Shown here: positions 53,155 through 64,000 of the stretch, piece by piece
Layout: each line of letters begins with the position of its first letter
Position numbering within the stretch: position 1 is the first letter of the stretch
Assembly (NCBI GenBank): GCA_964035575.1
Contig: OZ037916.1
Coordinates: 310,001 to 374,000, forward strand
DNA: 64,000 nt
Direction of reading: 5' to 3'
Source: Rhynchopus sp. YZ270_cl-10
Lineage: Eukaryota > Euglenozoa > Diplonemea > Diplonemida > Diplonemidae
Position numbers and translations under genes: made by a program
Notes under the pieces: model-generated
What the model was told of the DNA's origin: nothing
The model's database searches: none
The model's input: only the letters and a program-made list of their open reading frames with translations

Positions 53155-55320
53155 TTATGTCCATACCGTCCACGCCAAGGTGTCCAGCACCGCCCTCATA
53201 TCCCTCTTATGCACCTTCATGCAGGTAGTGTAGTCGAACCCAATCTCCTTCTCTGTGCTCACCTTCTTCTCCTCACCACTCGCACCAGACACTGTCACCA
53301 CAACCCCCTCCATCGCTGCACGCAGAGTGTTTCCGAAGGGGCTTCTCGAGTCCTCCTGTCATTATATTTATTTTTGAAAAACTTGGTTGATCCCCTTTTT
53401 TCCCTCTTCCATTCTTTCCATACCTGAATATCCCCAGTGGCTGCAACACATGGCACCACCGTGTACATATCGTAGTCGCGGTCCAATGCGAGAAGGATCA
53501 AAGGGAGTTTTGATTCGGGGTCTCCACCTCGTGTACCTGGGGTGTGCGATGCTTCTGAAAGAGTATCGAAAACACAGCGCGCAAGCGACGCAAGCGAGAG
53601 AGGGTGGACGAAGAAGGGCAGATCCGTGCTGGCCTCGTTGATGAAGGAGTAGCGGAAGCCCTGGAGGTTTCTGACGTACTCCTTTTGGAGAAGCGCGGCA
53701 CATTGCCGCATCATGGCGGTCTGCGCTTGCCGTGCCTTTTCAACCACCCCCTTCAACACCCCTGCAGTTTTCATATAATCCAATGCATCAAACGCACCAT
53801 AAAACGCATCAATCCACGGTTTATCGTTCTTCTCCTGCTTCTCCTTATCCACCAACACAACCTGGTTGGTAGGCTCTGTTAGCAATGCCTGCACGATATG
53901 ACACATATCCGCCGCAGACACACCTTCCCCATACCCCTGCCTCATCACGATACCGGGAAAGGTAAAACTGGCCAAACCCTTTCTCGTAAAGTAGTCACCA
54001 AGGGAATGGAGAATGTCTTCTCTCCGATTGGAGTTGGCTAAGGTAATCCATTCTGAGCGGCATTCTTCATCCTTTAATCCGAGGGTTCCGTGCACTAATT
54101 TGCGAAGAGAGTTTAAACCGTCTTCGGTGTTTAAAAGTTGAAGCTTAGAGGTGACAAAGGAAGAGAGCACCATAGAGTCCCACAGAGAGAGGTGGCGGAG
54201 CAAAAAGAGTTGGTATTCTTCGGTAGCGTCTAGGCGAATAGAGTGAAAAGCGGTGTATTCATGCCGGTCTTCCCCTACCAATTCAGTCTTTGGTTTTGTT
54301 AGGTTAGAATGCGCAACTTTCAATGAAAAATCACTCATATGAGTGGTATAGTCAGAAAGCGACATTTTCGCGGTAATATAAAAATGGGTTACCGACACCG
54401 AAGCGAGCCACAGCAAATCATCTGGGGGTGCAGACATTACCTGTGTTTTTGTTTTTGTAAAAAAAAAATTTTTTTTCGTTTTCGAGTGACCATACCTGCG
54501 CAGCAAGGTTCTGTAGAAGCATGCATGAAGGTGTACCGTACCAGGTTCCTCTGTAATATTGTTCTTCTAGAAGCTTCATGCGGGCTTGGCCGTCTTCTTC
54601 TTCGTCCTCACCTTCTGGGTCTGAGAGAGAGTCGGATAGGGTTGTCTCTGAGTCATCATCGTTTTCGTCATCAGTATCGGGAACAACCTCGAGCCCGCCG
54701 TTTTCAGCAGTATCTCCTCCTCCTCCTCCTCCACGGCTTTTTCTGGGGACAGCATTCCCATCAGAGTCGAGCGTATCGTCATCACTGTTGCTATTCTCCG
54801 CCTCATCGTTTGGATCCCATGACCTATCCGATCCATCTGTCTTCCTTTCCGCTTTTCTCCTCTTTTTTGCTACGACCTTTTGCTTCCGCTTCCGTTTCCG
54901 CTGTTGACAGCGTCGAATATGCCGTGCAATATCCCCATCCTGCCACACCTTAATATGCGATGACGTTACATTCGACAAATGATGCGGACGATGCGGGTCT
55001 ACTAAATGAATTTGTACGTCCCCTTTTGGCATATACTCCTCAAGGTTCATAGCACCACCACAGTTTAGGAGGAAGACTGTCACAGCTCCTGCATCCGTTG
55101 GGGTTTCGGAGAGCGCTTTTAGGACATCGGTGGGGGAGTTGACTGGGGATACTACGGGGTGGATTTTGTCATTTCGAAGGATTTGCATGAGCACACGGAG
55201 TGCGCAAAGGCCGTCTACGTCGCCACTAACGATACATTGAACTGGAATACGGTCAGCAGACCACCGCTGTCGAACATTAGAATACTCTCCAACAGCCCCT
55301 TCGTTGGTAAGGATTACCAT
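53155..55320 (-). CDS. CDC45: CDC45 DNA replication initiation factor
   Basis: Subunit of the CMG replicative helicase (CDC45-MCM-GINS) in the nucleus. Three exons, all phase 0: 55320-54496, 54440-53424 and 53355-53155. Introns are 55 and 68 nt, both with GTATGG donors and CACAG/GACAG acceptors. The product is about 680 aa, a little longer than usual because of an acidic/basic insert. The RecJ-like DHH start shows CIVSGDVDGLCALRVLMQIL (about residue 30) and IHLVDPHRPHHLSNV (about 108). The insert at about 140-250 is Lys/Arg- then Asp/Glu/Ser-rich, as is usual in this family. Then come NDLLWLA-like DDLLWLASVSVTHFY and a helical C-terminus ending DTLAWTVWT. The final ACG-GTATGG could be another donor, so the last few residues are uncertain. 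Confidence 0.95.
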
Positions 55321-57000
55321 TTTTTTCTCTCCTTTTCCTCTTCTATCTGCTTGACCCGAGTTTTGACGATATAGGGTTTGTTTAGTCGGTCTTTGGGGCG
55401 GAAGTTTGCAACCTCAGAAGTTATGAAGAAAAAAATCAAAAAAAAAAAAGAAAAAAAAAATCAAAAGATGAATGTGGTATTCCACTCAACGCTTTTTAAC
55501 ACAGTGCGAAAAAGAAAAAAAAATAGTTGAGATGTGATGGTAGGGCAACGGTTTTGCTTTGAGATTGTATCCGTGTTGTCAGGGGTGAGAGAGGGGGTGA
55601 GAGAGAGAGCCGATTGCCCTCGAAGAATTGGGGGGAGGGGGGGAGTGGGGAAGGGAGGTTGCGGCGGTTGCCTAATAAAGCTCACAGAAGAAATGAGGGT
55701 AACAAACAGTTTTTCATGGTTTGTTTTTTTTTTTCTCTCCCCCTGCTCTTCTTTCCTGTGGGGTGTGTGTGTGGGATTGGGGGGAGGAGTGTTTGTATGA
55801 AATTAAAAGGGTTGAAATACAACCCTCTCGTGAACAGCGTATAACTTCGTATATGACCCGATGTACCGGGTCTAGGTTGCATTATACGTGCTCGTCCCCG
55901 ACCGAATACCGTATTATTCGTACTATACGGTGGTATACGGTGCTGCTGGTCGTACAATTCATCTCATTAATTCTACGAATTATTTGAATTTTACAACCTA
56001 GCCGGGGAGGTGGACATCGCATCATCATCAACCAGACTCTTCTAAAATAGTATCCATTTCGTTTACTAAAAAATGTGCCTTTTTTTTAGGAGTAACAAAC
56101 CAGATGAAGGATATTAGAGAAAGGGGGGGAGGGTAAAAAGGAGGGTGAGGGTGAGGAGATGTGGGTTACGTACGGACTGTGTTACATAACACACAGGAGA
56201 TACGATGCCAAATCTTTTAAAAAAAAATCTGAAGTAAACGGCGTGACGAGAAATTCAAAAAAAACAATAAAAAGACTTCAAATACAAAGCCCTCTCTCAT
56301 TGACAGTGTACCAAAAGAAATCTTTCAAAAGGATTTTTGTATTGTCAGATAATCCTAAGTGTTTAGTCACCTAAAATTACTATTTTTTCCCCCTTTTTTT
56401 TCCATCACTTTAATTTTCCACCTGTTCACCTTATCCCTTTTCGGGGATACCTGTTCAGTTAAAAGGTGTGGAGGTGGGAAATTGTCATTGATAGCCTGTC
56501 GCCACCACCTGGGGAGATCTCCAAAAAAAAGAAAAGAAATGAATGACAAATTCCATTTGCACCAATATGCCTGTTCTGTTTTAAACCTCCTCCTCCTCTT
56601 TTCTCTGCTCTTATGCTTTATCAGAATAATCTTTTGCCTTTTTTTTGAAGCGTCTCTGAAAAAAAACGCAAATATAGAATCATCTTGGGATCCATTTCTA
56701 ACCTTTTTCTCGGGGATATATTTTGCTTATTGCCCCCCCTTCACATTCCTCTCAAAAATAAACGAGCTCTAAAAAATTGCTAAAAAAATCTAAATTGAGG
56801 GTTTTATACCCTTTAGGAAGAATGCACTTTAGAAAAAAAATGTGTTACAGTGGTTAAACAAATTTTACGCCTAAAAGGCGGAATTGAAATCGAAATTACG
56901 TTAGCATTTTTCTTAGGCGGGAACTTTGTTTAACCATTTGTACCTAACTCTCTTTTCTCATGATGTGTCTACGATTTTTTTCTCTTCTCCCTTGACCTTT
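55321..57000. other. Intergenic DNA, CDC45 upstream to centrin downstream
   Basis: No gene supported. It contains a TTGAAATACAACCCTCTCGTG motif (about 55812-55845) followed by GTATATGACCCGATGTACCG, a relative at 56276-56315 (CAAATACAAAGCCCTCTC), a CTAAG-TG-TTTAG hairpin with trailing TCACCT (56354-56372), and long T runs. Confidence 0.5.
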
Positions 57001-57893
<893 letters not shown>

Positions 57894-59035
57894 TTTTTGT
57901 GTGCCTTTTTTATGCGCTTCTTTTGCTGCCTTTTGTTTGCTGCTTTGTTCTTTGCTGGACGGGTCTTTTTATTCGCTTCTTATAGCTTTTTTAACCCTCT
58001 AGTTTGTTTTTGTGTAGTGCTGTGTTATGTGTGATGGAATAAAGAGGAGGGGTGCGGAAGAAGACGGGAAGGGCGGGGAAAAAAAAGGGTGATGTTGAGG
58101 AGAAAAATAGATGAGGAGAGAGAGGGGGGATGAGTTCGTAAAGCGCACGCTAATCTTTTGTGAAGTAAAATACTAATTTCATATACTTTCCAAAGAGAAA
58201 GTACAGGACGTTCAAAAATACCGATACATCCATAGAAAGGTGTTGTTTTTGGTTACCAAAGCAGTGGTCGGTATTACCACTTGCAGGGCTTTATTGAACA
58301 AAGAAAAGAAAAGGTTAAAAGAAAGCAATGTGCCTCAGTGCACATCTAAGAAAACCTGTTAAAATAGTGTAGACATTTCCCCCTGTTAAAGCCGACCAAT
58401 ACGGCTTTTGCAAAAAACCCTGAGATCCTGTGGAGTTAGACACTCAACAAATGAGAAAATAGTAGTAAAAATGAAGGGAAAATGGGGTGAAAAAAAAGGA
58501 CAGGACGACAATGTGCAAGGAAAAAACGAAGGTTAGACATTTCTCCCAATGGGTGATCAAACCCCGGAGTGTTGCATTGCATACTGCGCATTTTGGGGTG
58601 GTGTTCACCTGGGGGGGAAACTGTAGGCTGGCACACAATCATTTTCCCCATCCAAAAAAAAAGGAAAAAAGAAAAAAAAGGCGTTTACTGACTTCTACAC
58701 TCCTTCACCCCCACATACTCATTGAAGTCCTCCCATAGTGCTTTGTGACTCCAATGGAGGTATGCTGAACACACCGGAGTCACTCAACGGGAAAACATTG
58801 CATTTACCTTTTTCTTTTGTGTTGTTATTGTTGTCGACAAATTGCCAACCAATAATCTTGCCTGATAGGCTGTACTGAACTCTTTGCAAACCTATGAAAA
58901 GCGCTGAAAACACTTTTTGGAGAACCCAGAAAAAGAGGGGAAAAAACTCTCCAATGTGCAGTAAGGTAAGACGAACCTCTAAACTTTTTGTCACCGTTTG
59001 CCACCAAATGCCCCCTCCCCCATCAGATCCCTTTT
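57894..59035. other. Intergenic DNA upstream of centrin
   Basis: No gene supported. It holds a perfect small hairpin ATGTGC-CTCAGT-GCACAT (58328-58345), directly followed by a GTTAAAATAGTGTAGACA motif (about 58356), and A/T runs. Confidence 0.5.
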
Positions 59036-59645
59036 TTACGCAAAGTCGTCATCATCTTCTTCGTCTTCTTCCATTGCTTCGGAGTCTCCAGCATCAACGA
59101 TACGTCCTTCACCGTCCACAGAGTGGTGAAGTGCACCGCTTAGGCCGTCGTAGAAGGTTACCTGTGGTAGAAACAGAGTGTGGTGTGGCTGAAAGGGGGT
59201 GCTATTTTCTGCTATTTTCTGCTATTTTGGGGTCGTCAGCCACACCAGAGTGGTGTAATAATAAGAGTGAAGTTGATAGGGCAAAATGCCTCTGGTACAC
59301 AAGCACTGAAGAAGAATAGGTCCAAAAGGATGTGGATGTGTTTGATAACTAATAGGGACAATTCTTAGAATATGGCCCCCAAAAAAAGAATGTAGATATG
59401 TGGAGCACAAAGCAGACAGACAAGAGAGAGGGAGACTCACTCCATCCAAGTTTGGTAGTGAGTCTCCCACTCTCAAAAGGGCAATCTGATGCCAACCCAA
59501 CCCGTCGCAGAAATTCGCTTTTTATGTCACCTCATAGTTTTGCCGATCAAATAAGAAGAAAAACTAACATACCCAAGGCTTGCCCAGCGTGTACACCTCT
59601 ACCACCACAATGCCTTCCAACACTCGGACCTTCACTTCTCTTGCG
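59036..59645 (-). CDS. Last two exons of an unrecognised acidic-tailed protein
   Basis: Two exons fit splice rules and frame: 59645-59573 (acceptor CACAG, donor GTATGT) and 59161-59036 (acceptor CCACAG). They encode AREVKVRVLEGIVVVEVYTL followed by GKPW, then VTFYDGLSGALHHSVDGEGR and an acidic end EEDEEDDDDFA. I do not recognise the family; the acidic tail resembles those of ribosome- or chromatin-linked proteins. The 411-nt intron contains a 67-bp MITE (59181-59247). Earlier exons are not in the window before 59669, where a LINE on the same strand begins with its poly(A) tail only 23 bp upstream of the exon. The gene may continue beyond 64000 with the LINE in an intron, or it may have lost its 5' part. 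Confidence 0.55.
59181..59247. mobile_element. 67-bp MITE with 5-bp TSD GAGTG
   Basis: Inverted ends TGGTGTGGCTGA and TCAGCCACACCA enclose GCTATTTTCTGCTATTTT words. Direct repeats GAGTG flank it at 59176-59180 and 59248-59252. It lies in an intron. Related copies: 15354-15419, half a copy at 1240-1280, and the longer element at 42062-42486. Confidence 0.88.
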
Positions 59646-60082
59646 CTGTGTATGGGGTGTTAATTAGGGTTTTTTTTTTTTTTTTTACTGGTTTTCTTCC
59701 TTGCTTTCGTATTTTTTGTTTTCTGTATCTATGTGGATCCCCCCCAGTGAACCGTTTGGGACCCCGCTCTGCCGTGGCAGTCGTGGTTAGCGTTGTCATG
59801 TTTGTCTGTAGCACACAAGTAAGAAGAGAGACTCTAGGTCTCATTGGCGTCTGTTTCTCAAAAGTTTGGTTGTTGTTCTACTCTTGTGGGTTGCCGTTAA
59901 ACGGAAGCGCCTCCCCATTTACCACGAAAATCGGGGGGAACATACAGGCTGCACAGATCTCCCCCCACTATGTGGCAGTCGAGCCTTGTTACGTGGCTCC
60001 CTGGCCTGACTGCGAACTCCGCGCAACCTCACACGAGGTTAACCACGGAGTCAAAAGGAAAAAGAAAATATGATAAAAAAAA

Positions 60083-60130
60083 AATTTATAAAGTGCACCC
60101 AAGCCCCCCGGGGCCTGGGCACTTTATAAA
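60083..60130. repeat. GC-clamped hairpin in the LINE 3' UTR
   Basis: TTTATAAAGTGCACCC and its near-inverse GGGCACTTTATAAA enclose CCCCCCGGGGCC. The counterpart in the truncated copy is at 19309-19350. Loop bases differ slightly between copies while the arms are kept. Confidence 0.8.
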
Positions 60131-60416
60131 TTAAAAGGAAAAGCAATGATTTGTTTTTTTTTTGTTTTTTTTTTTTTTTGTTTTTTTTTTTTTTTTGATT
60201 TTTTTTTGTTTTTTTATTGTTTTTTTTTTGAAAAGTAAAAAGTATGTTTGAAAGTGTAACACACGTCTTCGTAGAAGACGGCGTTCCGCACATGTTTTGT
60301 CTTCGCAACCGTCAGTTGCGCTGGTCGTGGTGCCGCAGGTACGTCCTGGGCTTGCTTTTTGTTCGTGGTTTTTTTTTCTCTTTTCTTTATTGTTTCAAGT
60401 TTTGGCCGGCGTCTCC

Positions 60417-63400
60417 TCAGCAGGTGTTGCTCCGCACGAGTTCAGGCAGGCTGGCCTCTGTCAGTTTTGCCGCGCTGATGTACTTCAGGCACAACTGGGG
60501 TTGCTCTAGCAGTAAGAACTTGAGCGACTTGTTTGGCAGTAGGTCTGTCCTTAGTGCCTTGGTGGCTGAACACACTTTGAACATATGTTTCAGTGTCGCC
60601 TTTGCTTTTGCCGTGCAGTTGTTGCAGCGTGCCACGTCGTTGCTGCCCATGTAGTCGAACAGCGCAGGGTGGCGCTCTGTCCGCAGCAGTCTCATCTGCA
60701 CTGCTCCCCGCCGCGTGAGCTCCGGTGTGCTCAGCTTGGGTCGCGCCACTCCCTTCGGGGTGTCCGCCGTGATCGTGCTGTAGAGTTCGCTCGCCGGTTG
60801 GGGTGTGTAGCTGGAGCAGACTGCGCGTATCGCCGCTTTGCACGCGAGGAGCGTGAGTGGTTCCTCTTGTAGGCGGCCTTTTTGTGATGCCCGTTCTGCT
60901 TGGTACGTGGCCGTACCTAACTTGGCTTCGTGGTCCGCTTCCTCATTTCCACTCACCCCCACATGTGACGGGATGTACTGCATGATCACCCGCACCTTGG
61001 TTGTAGCCCGGTGTAGTGCCGACCACACGTCGCAGAGAAGTCCCGTAGCCTTCACCGGACCTGTCTCCAACGCACGTAGTGCTGACTGGCTGTCTGTGAG
61101 GATTACCACCGTGTTGTGTTTGTGGTCTGTGCGGTGCAGTTCCTCCACCATCGGAAGTGCCTCTCTGATGGCCACCAGCTCGGCGGTGTACGATATGCTC
61201 ATCCGCCCTGCTCCGACGTTGGCTGTCGCTATTTCTTTGTCGCTGTCTCCCGGGTAGACCACAATGCCTGCACCCCCGTGGCCTCGTCCGCCTTCCACCG
61301 ACCCGTCTGTATAGACGTGAAGGTCCGCTGGTGGCAGCTCTGCGATGGTCTGCTCTGTCAAGCTTCTCGCCTCTGCGTCCGTCTGCGTGCCCTTCTTGAA
61401 GCCAGCCACGTAGGGCCGGATGTCGACCTTGGGGAGGACCTCCTTCCAGCGCCAGGGTGCCACCGGGTAGTGTGTCTGGGACATCGCTGGTTGGTCGTGG
61501 CGGTACATCTTCGTCTGTTCCACTGTGTCCTTCGCCGACCGTAACCAAGTCAGTTTCGTATCGCTTGAATGCATTGCACACTCTGCTGGGGTCTCCAGTT
61601 GTCGACGTGCACGTTCGTACAGGGCTGCTGCATCGTATTCGACGTGCTCTCGTATCTTCCTCAGGTGAGCTTCCCAGAGTAGGTCCTCTGCTTTGGTGTA
61701 GTAGTTACACCCGGTGATGACCCTCGCCCCCCTTCGGTGGAGTACTTCCAGAGTTTCAAGGCCTGCCTCATTTAGCGCTGGTCCCCACACCGCCAGTGCA
61801 TACGTTATGGTCGGGAGCACGTACGTCATGTACACCTGTCTCAGCATGTGGGCATCGCACCCCCAGTCCCGTCCAGCCATGAGCTGGATCAGAGAAAGTT
61901 TTTTGAGGAACTTTGTCTTCACCGCCGCTAGTTGTGGTTGCATCGTCAGCGCGTCATCCAGTTCCACCCCCAGGTAATGGACCGTCTGCGCACGGTTCAC
62001 CACTGCTCCGTCTGCGTACTTCACTTCGCACTTAGCTTTTCTGATGTCGGCACGATCGCCCTTCTCGGTCACTGGCATCACGAAGGTTTTCCTGCGGGAT
62101 ATCGTGAATCCAAGTTTGGGGAGGTGTTCCTCTAGCAGTGTAAGGACCTTCTGTATCGCCGCTGTTGCTTCCTCCAGTGTGCGCTCCGTACACATGATGG
62201 CCAGGTCGTCAGCGAAGATGCAGAAGTGGGCCGTCGTTCCTTCCAGGATCTCTGCCACCTCCGTCATCACCAGATTGAACAGCAGTGGTGAGAGCACTGT
62301 GCCCTGGGGAACACCCTCCCGCATCACGTATTCCTCGCTCCGTGTTCCTTCCACCGTTGTCCTTGCCGTTCTGTGCTTCAGGTAATCCGTGAGCCACCTG
62401 ATGTATCGCTCTGGTACCTGGTGTTGGTGGAGCCTTTCCAGAATTTTCCCCCGTTTAACCTTGTCGTAGGCCTTGTCGAGGTCCAGCGTCAGAATGATGG
62501 GGACTTCTTTCTTCGCTGCGGAGTCCTTAGCCAGCTGCGTGATGTAGGCCAAGTTGTCCACGGCGGAACGGAAGCGTCTGAATCCTGTCTGTTTGGGATG
62601 TAGGTTCTGTGTGGCCTCGTTTGGGTCTTCCATCAGCTGGAGCAGTCTGTTCGCTAGCACGTGTTCCATCACCTTACTCACGGTACTCGTCAGGGCTATC
62701 GGCCGGTAGGATTCGAGGTCTTCCTCTGGCTTCCCTTGTTTGTGGATAGGGAAAAGTATGGCCTTCTTCCATTCTTTGGGTAGTTGCCCCTGCTTCCACG
62801 AGAGGTTCATCACATGTAGAAGCCCTTTTTTTGCGGCGGGTCCGAGGTGCATCAACATCTCGTTGTGTATCCCATCCGCTCCAGGTGACTTTCCTGCTTC
62901 TAGGACGTTCAGTGCGGCGTCCAGCTCCTCCAGTGTCAGGGGTGCTTCAGCTCCTTGGGATCCTGCCGTAGTTTGCTGCTCCGCATCCGGTAGGCCTGTG
63001 CCGTCACTCACGCTGCAGTAGTGCTCCCCCAGTGCGTCCGCCTTCTCCTTGTTGGTGGAGAGCTGTTGTTTTTCCTGTTGTCCCTCTTTTTTCACTTTTA
63101 TGGGGTACGACTGCGCCTTGTCCGCCCGTCCGTCCAACTCGCGCAGCAGCCTGAAGGCCCCGGAGGTTGCTACTGCCTTGGTGCACTTGTCCTCCCACAC
63201 CTCTCTCTTCGCCTTCCGTATCGCATTGGCCGTCTGCCGCCGGAGTTCCGTGAGTGCGTCCCCGTCGGCCACGGTCAGGGTCTCCTCCTTCTGCTGTCTG
63301 CGGAGTTCTCTGTCTCGTTGCTTCTGGGCCTTCTTCACCGCACCGTTGCACCAGCGTCGCTTCTTCTTCCTTGCCTTGCCTCTGGGTATGTGCCTCCTCG

Positions 63401-64000
63401 CGATGTTCTTCACCATCCCTGCCCACTTGGCTGCTGCGGTGCTGATCGAGCCCCACTTCATTGCGTCTGGCGAACTGCGCTCCATCTCCTTGGTGAAGCC
63501 TGCCCAGTTCGCCTTCTTCCAGTTCCACAGCTCTTTTTTGAGTTTCACCTCAGGATGTGTTGGAGGTGTTTGGGCGTTCGCTTGCACTTCAAACTCTATC
63601 GGCAGGTGGTCGGAGTTGAGCGTTTCCCGTGTTTGCCATATGGGGTCGGCCCAGTCTCTGTCTGCGAAGACCACATCTGGTGACGTTTTGGTACCGCGCT
63701 GGATCCGCGTTGCTTCCTTCTTGTTCCAGCATCGCATGTTGTTCCCCAACGCCCAGTCGTGTAGGTCAGTTCCCGTTTGGTTGGGGATTTTCGCCTGACT
63801 CCACGCCTGGTGATGTGCGTTGATGTCCCCTGCGATCACGCAGCCCTCTCCCGTTGGCAGATCCTGCGTTGCGAAGTCATCCTCTCTCTGGTCCCCCTTC
63901 TGTAGACCCACCCCGCTCGGCCGGTACACATTCGTGAAGAGCACGCCCTCCACAATCACATCCAGCCTCTCTGTGGTCTCCCACGCTTCGAAGGGTTGTT
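60417..64000 (-). CDS. LINE polyprotein: endonuclease, reverse transcriptase, RNase H
   Basis: More than 1,180 residues, open at the window edge. Near the edge come the last endonuclease motifs: GEGCVIAGDINAHH and NSDHLPIEFEV. Reverse transcriptase follows, with SYRPIALTS, LTLDLDKAYDKV, REGVPQGTVLSPLLFNL and the catalytic FCIFADDLAI (about 62205-62230). RNase H has LHVYTDGSVEGG (about 61295), the Glu in SYTAELVAI, ILTDSQSALRAL (about 61080) and SGNEEADHEA. The C-terminus carries CNNCTAKAKATLKHMFKVC, a zinc-knuckle-like CCHC found in this place in related LINEs. It lets the element copy its RNA at nicked target DNA. The frame has no stop over 3.58 kb. Composition is GC-rich compared with flanking DNA. 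Confidence 0.96.
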   Translation of the reverse strand, partial: QPFEAWETTERLDVIVEGVLFTNVYRPSGVGLQKGDQREDDFATQDLPTGEGCVIAGDINAHHQAWSQAKIPNQTGTDLHDWALGNNMRCWNKKEATRIQRGTKTSPDVVFADRDWADPIWQTRETLNSDHLPIEFEVQANAQTPPTHPEVKLKKELWNWKKANWAGFTKEMERSSPDAMKWGSISTAAAKWAGMVKNIARRHIPRGKARKKKRRWCNGAVKKAQKQRDRELRRQQKEETLTVADGDALTELRRQTANAIRKAKREVWEDKCTKAVATSGAFRLLRELDGRADKAQSYPIKVKKEGQQEKQQLSTNKEKADALGEHYCSVSDGTGLPDAEQQTTAGSQGAEAPLTLEELDAALNVLEAGKSPGADGIHNEMLMHLGPAAKKGLLHVMNLSWKQGQLPKEWKKAILFPIHKQGKPEEDLESYRPIALTSTVSKVMEHVLANRLLQLMEDPNEATQNLHPKQTGFRRFRSAVDNLAYITQLAKDSAAKKEVPIILTLDLDKAYDKVKRGKILERLHQHQVPERYIRWLTDYLKHRTARTTVEGTRSEEYVMREGVPQGTVLSPLLFNLVMTEVAEILEGTTAHFCIFADDLAIMCTERTLEEATAAIQKVLTLLEEHLPKLGFTISRRKTFVMPVTEKGDRADIRKAKCEVKYADGAVVNRAQTVHYLGVELDDALTMQPQLAAVKTKFLKKLSLIQLMAGRDWGCDAHMLRQVYMTYVLPTITYALAVWGPALNEAGLETLEVLHRRGARVITGCNYYTKAEDLLWEAHLRKIREHVEYDAAALYERARRQLETPAECAMHSSDTKLTWLRSAKDTVEQTKMYRHDQPAMSQTHYPVAPWRWKEVLPKVDIRPYVAGFKKGTQTDAEARSLTEQTIAELPPADLHVYTDGSVEGGRGHGGAGIVVYPGDSDKEIATANVGAGRMSISYTAELVAIREALPMVEELHRTDHKHNTVVILTDSQSALRALETGPVKATGLLCDVWSALHRATTKVRVIMQYIPSHVGVSGNEEADHEAKLGTATYQAERASQKGRLQEEPLTLLACKAAIRAVCSSYTPQPASELYSTITADTPKGVARPKLSTPELTRRGAVQMRLLRTERHPALFDYMGSNDVARCNNCTAKAKATLKHMFKVCSATKALRTDLLPNKSLKFLLLEQPQLCLKYISAAKLTEASLPELVRSNTC

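Larger units (their letters stand above)
59670..64000 (-). mobile_element. LINE (non-LTR retrotransposon), Ingi/I-like, 5' end outside
   Basis: A poly(A) tail (17 T on the plus strand, 59670-59686), a 730-bp 3' UTR and an open polyprotein running off the window edge. It combines APE-type endonuclease, reverse transcriptase and RNase H, the layout of the I, Ingi and related clades. Near identity with the truncated copy at 18201-19780 and an unbroken frame suggest recent, possibly ongoing activity. Confidence 0.95.

Noticed and set aside
54576-54907. Frames opposite or shifted within the CDC45 acidic insert
   Set aside because: By-products of repetitive GAA/GAC/TCC codons.

Overview
The window is nuclear DNA of a unicellular eukaryote that I cannot name. 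Supporting signs are a one-exon alpha-tubulin, a three-exon centrin, CDC45, phosphomannomutase, a CHFR-type FHA-RING ligase, a KCTD-type BTB/beta-helix protein and a mitochondrial carrier. Spliceosomal introns are short (35-456 nt) and almost all begin GTATG[TCGA]. Centrin plus tubulin fit a flagellate or ciliated protist. Host genes lie mostly on the minus strand, about one per 4 kb, and are separated by repeat-rich DNA with long A/T homopolymers.

Layout. 1-6.4 kb holds no host gene. It contains a foldback element (991-2687), then a 3.26 kb TIR element (3132-6389) whose 9-bp minisatellite core is split by an intact-looking Tc1/mariner copy. 6.4-15.4 kb: a small doubtful gene, a mitochondrial carrier, a Pro/Ser-rich protein whose last codons are duplicated downstream, a tandem non-coding repeat, a small plus-strand ORF and CHFR. 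15.4-19.8 kb: intergenic repeats and a 5'-truncated LINE. 19.9-30.5 kb: UBL-ankyrin protein, a 760-aa repeat protein, alpha-tubulin and BTB/beta-helix. 31-33.4 kb: repeat elements. 33.4-41.6 kb: a membrane-anchored P-loop NTPase, an LRR-like protein, another TIR element and phosphomannomutase. 42.9-52.6 kb: three tandem, nearly identical P-loop NTPase genes resembling the RHS/Crinkler class. 53.1-59.6 kb: CDC45, centrin and the 3' exons of an unrecognised gene. 59.7-64 kb: a LINE with endonuclease, RT and RNase H that runs off the window edge.

The most unusual signals are: (1) a dispersed family of short hairpins with a conserved CTCTCGT-type loop and compensating stem changes, alongside four other short dispersed motif families; (2) non-autonomous TIR elements (termini TGGGGTG or TGGTGTGG, 5-bp TSDs), of which the larger ones carry or share sequence with minisatellites of related units TACAG, TACACAG and TATACACAG; (3) the NTPase triplet, near-identical even in flanking DNA but broken by discrete hypervariable patches, one of them a run of seven C-to-T differences on one strand. 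Exon joins were made by eye from splice consensus and protein-family logic; no search was run.
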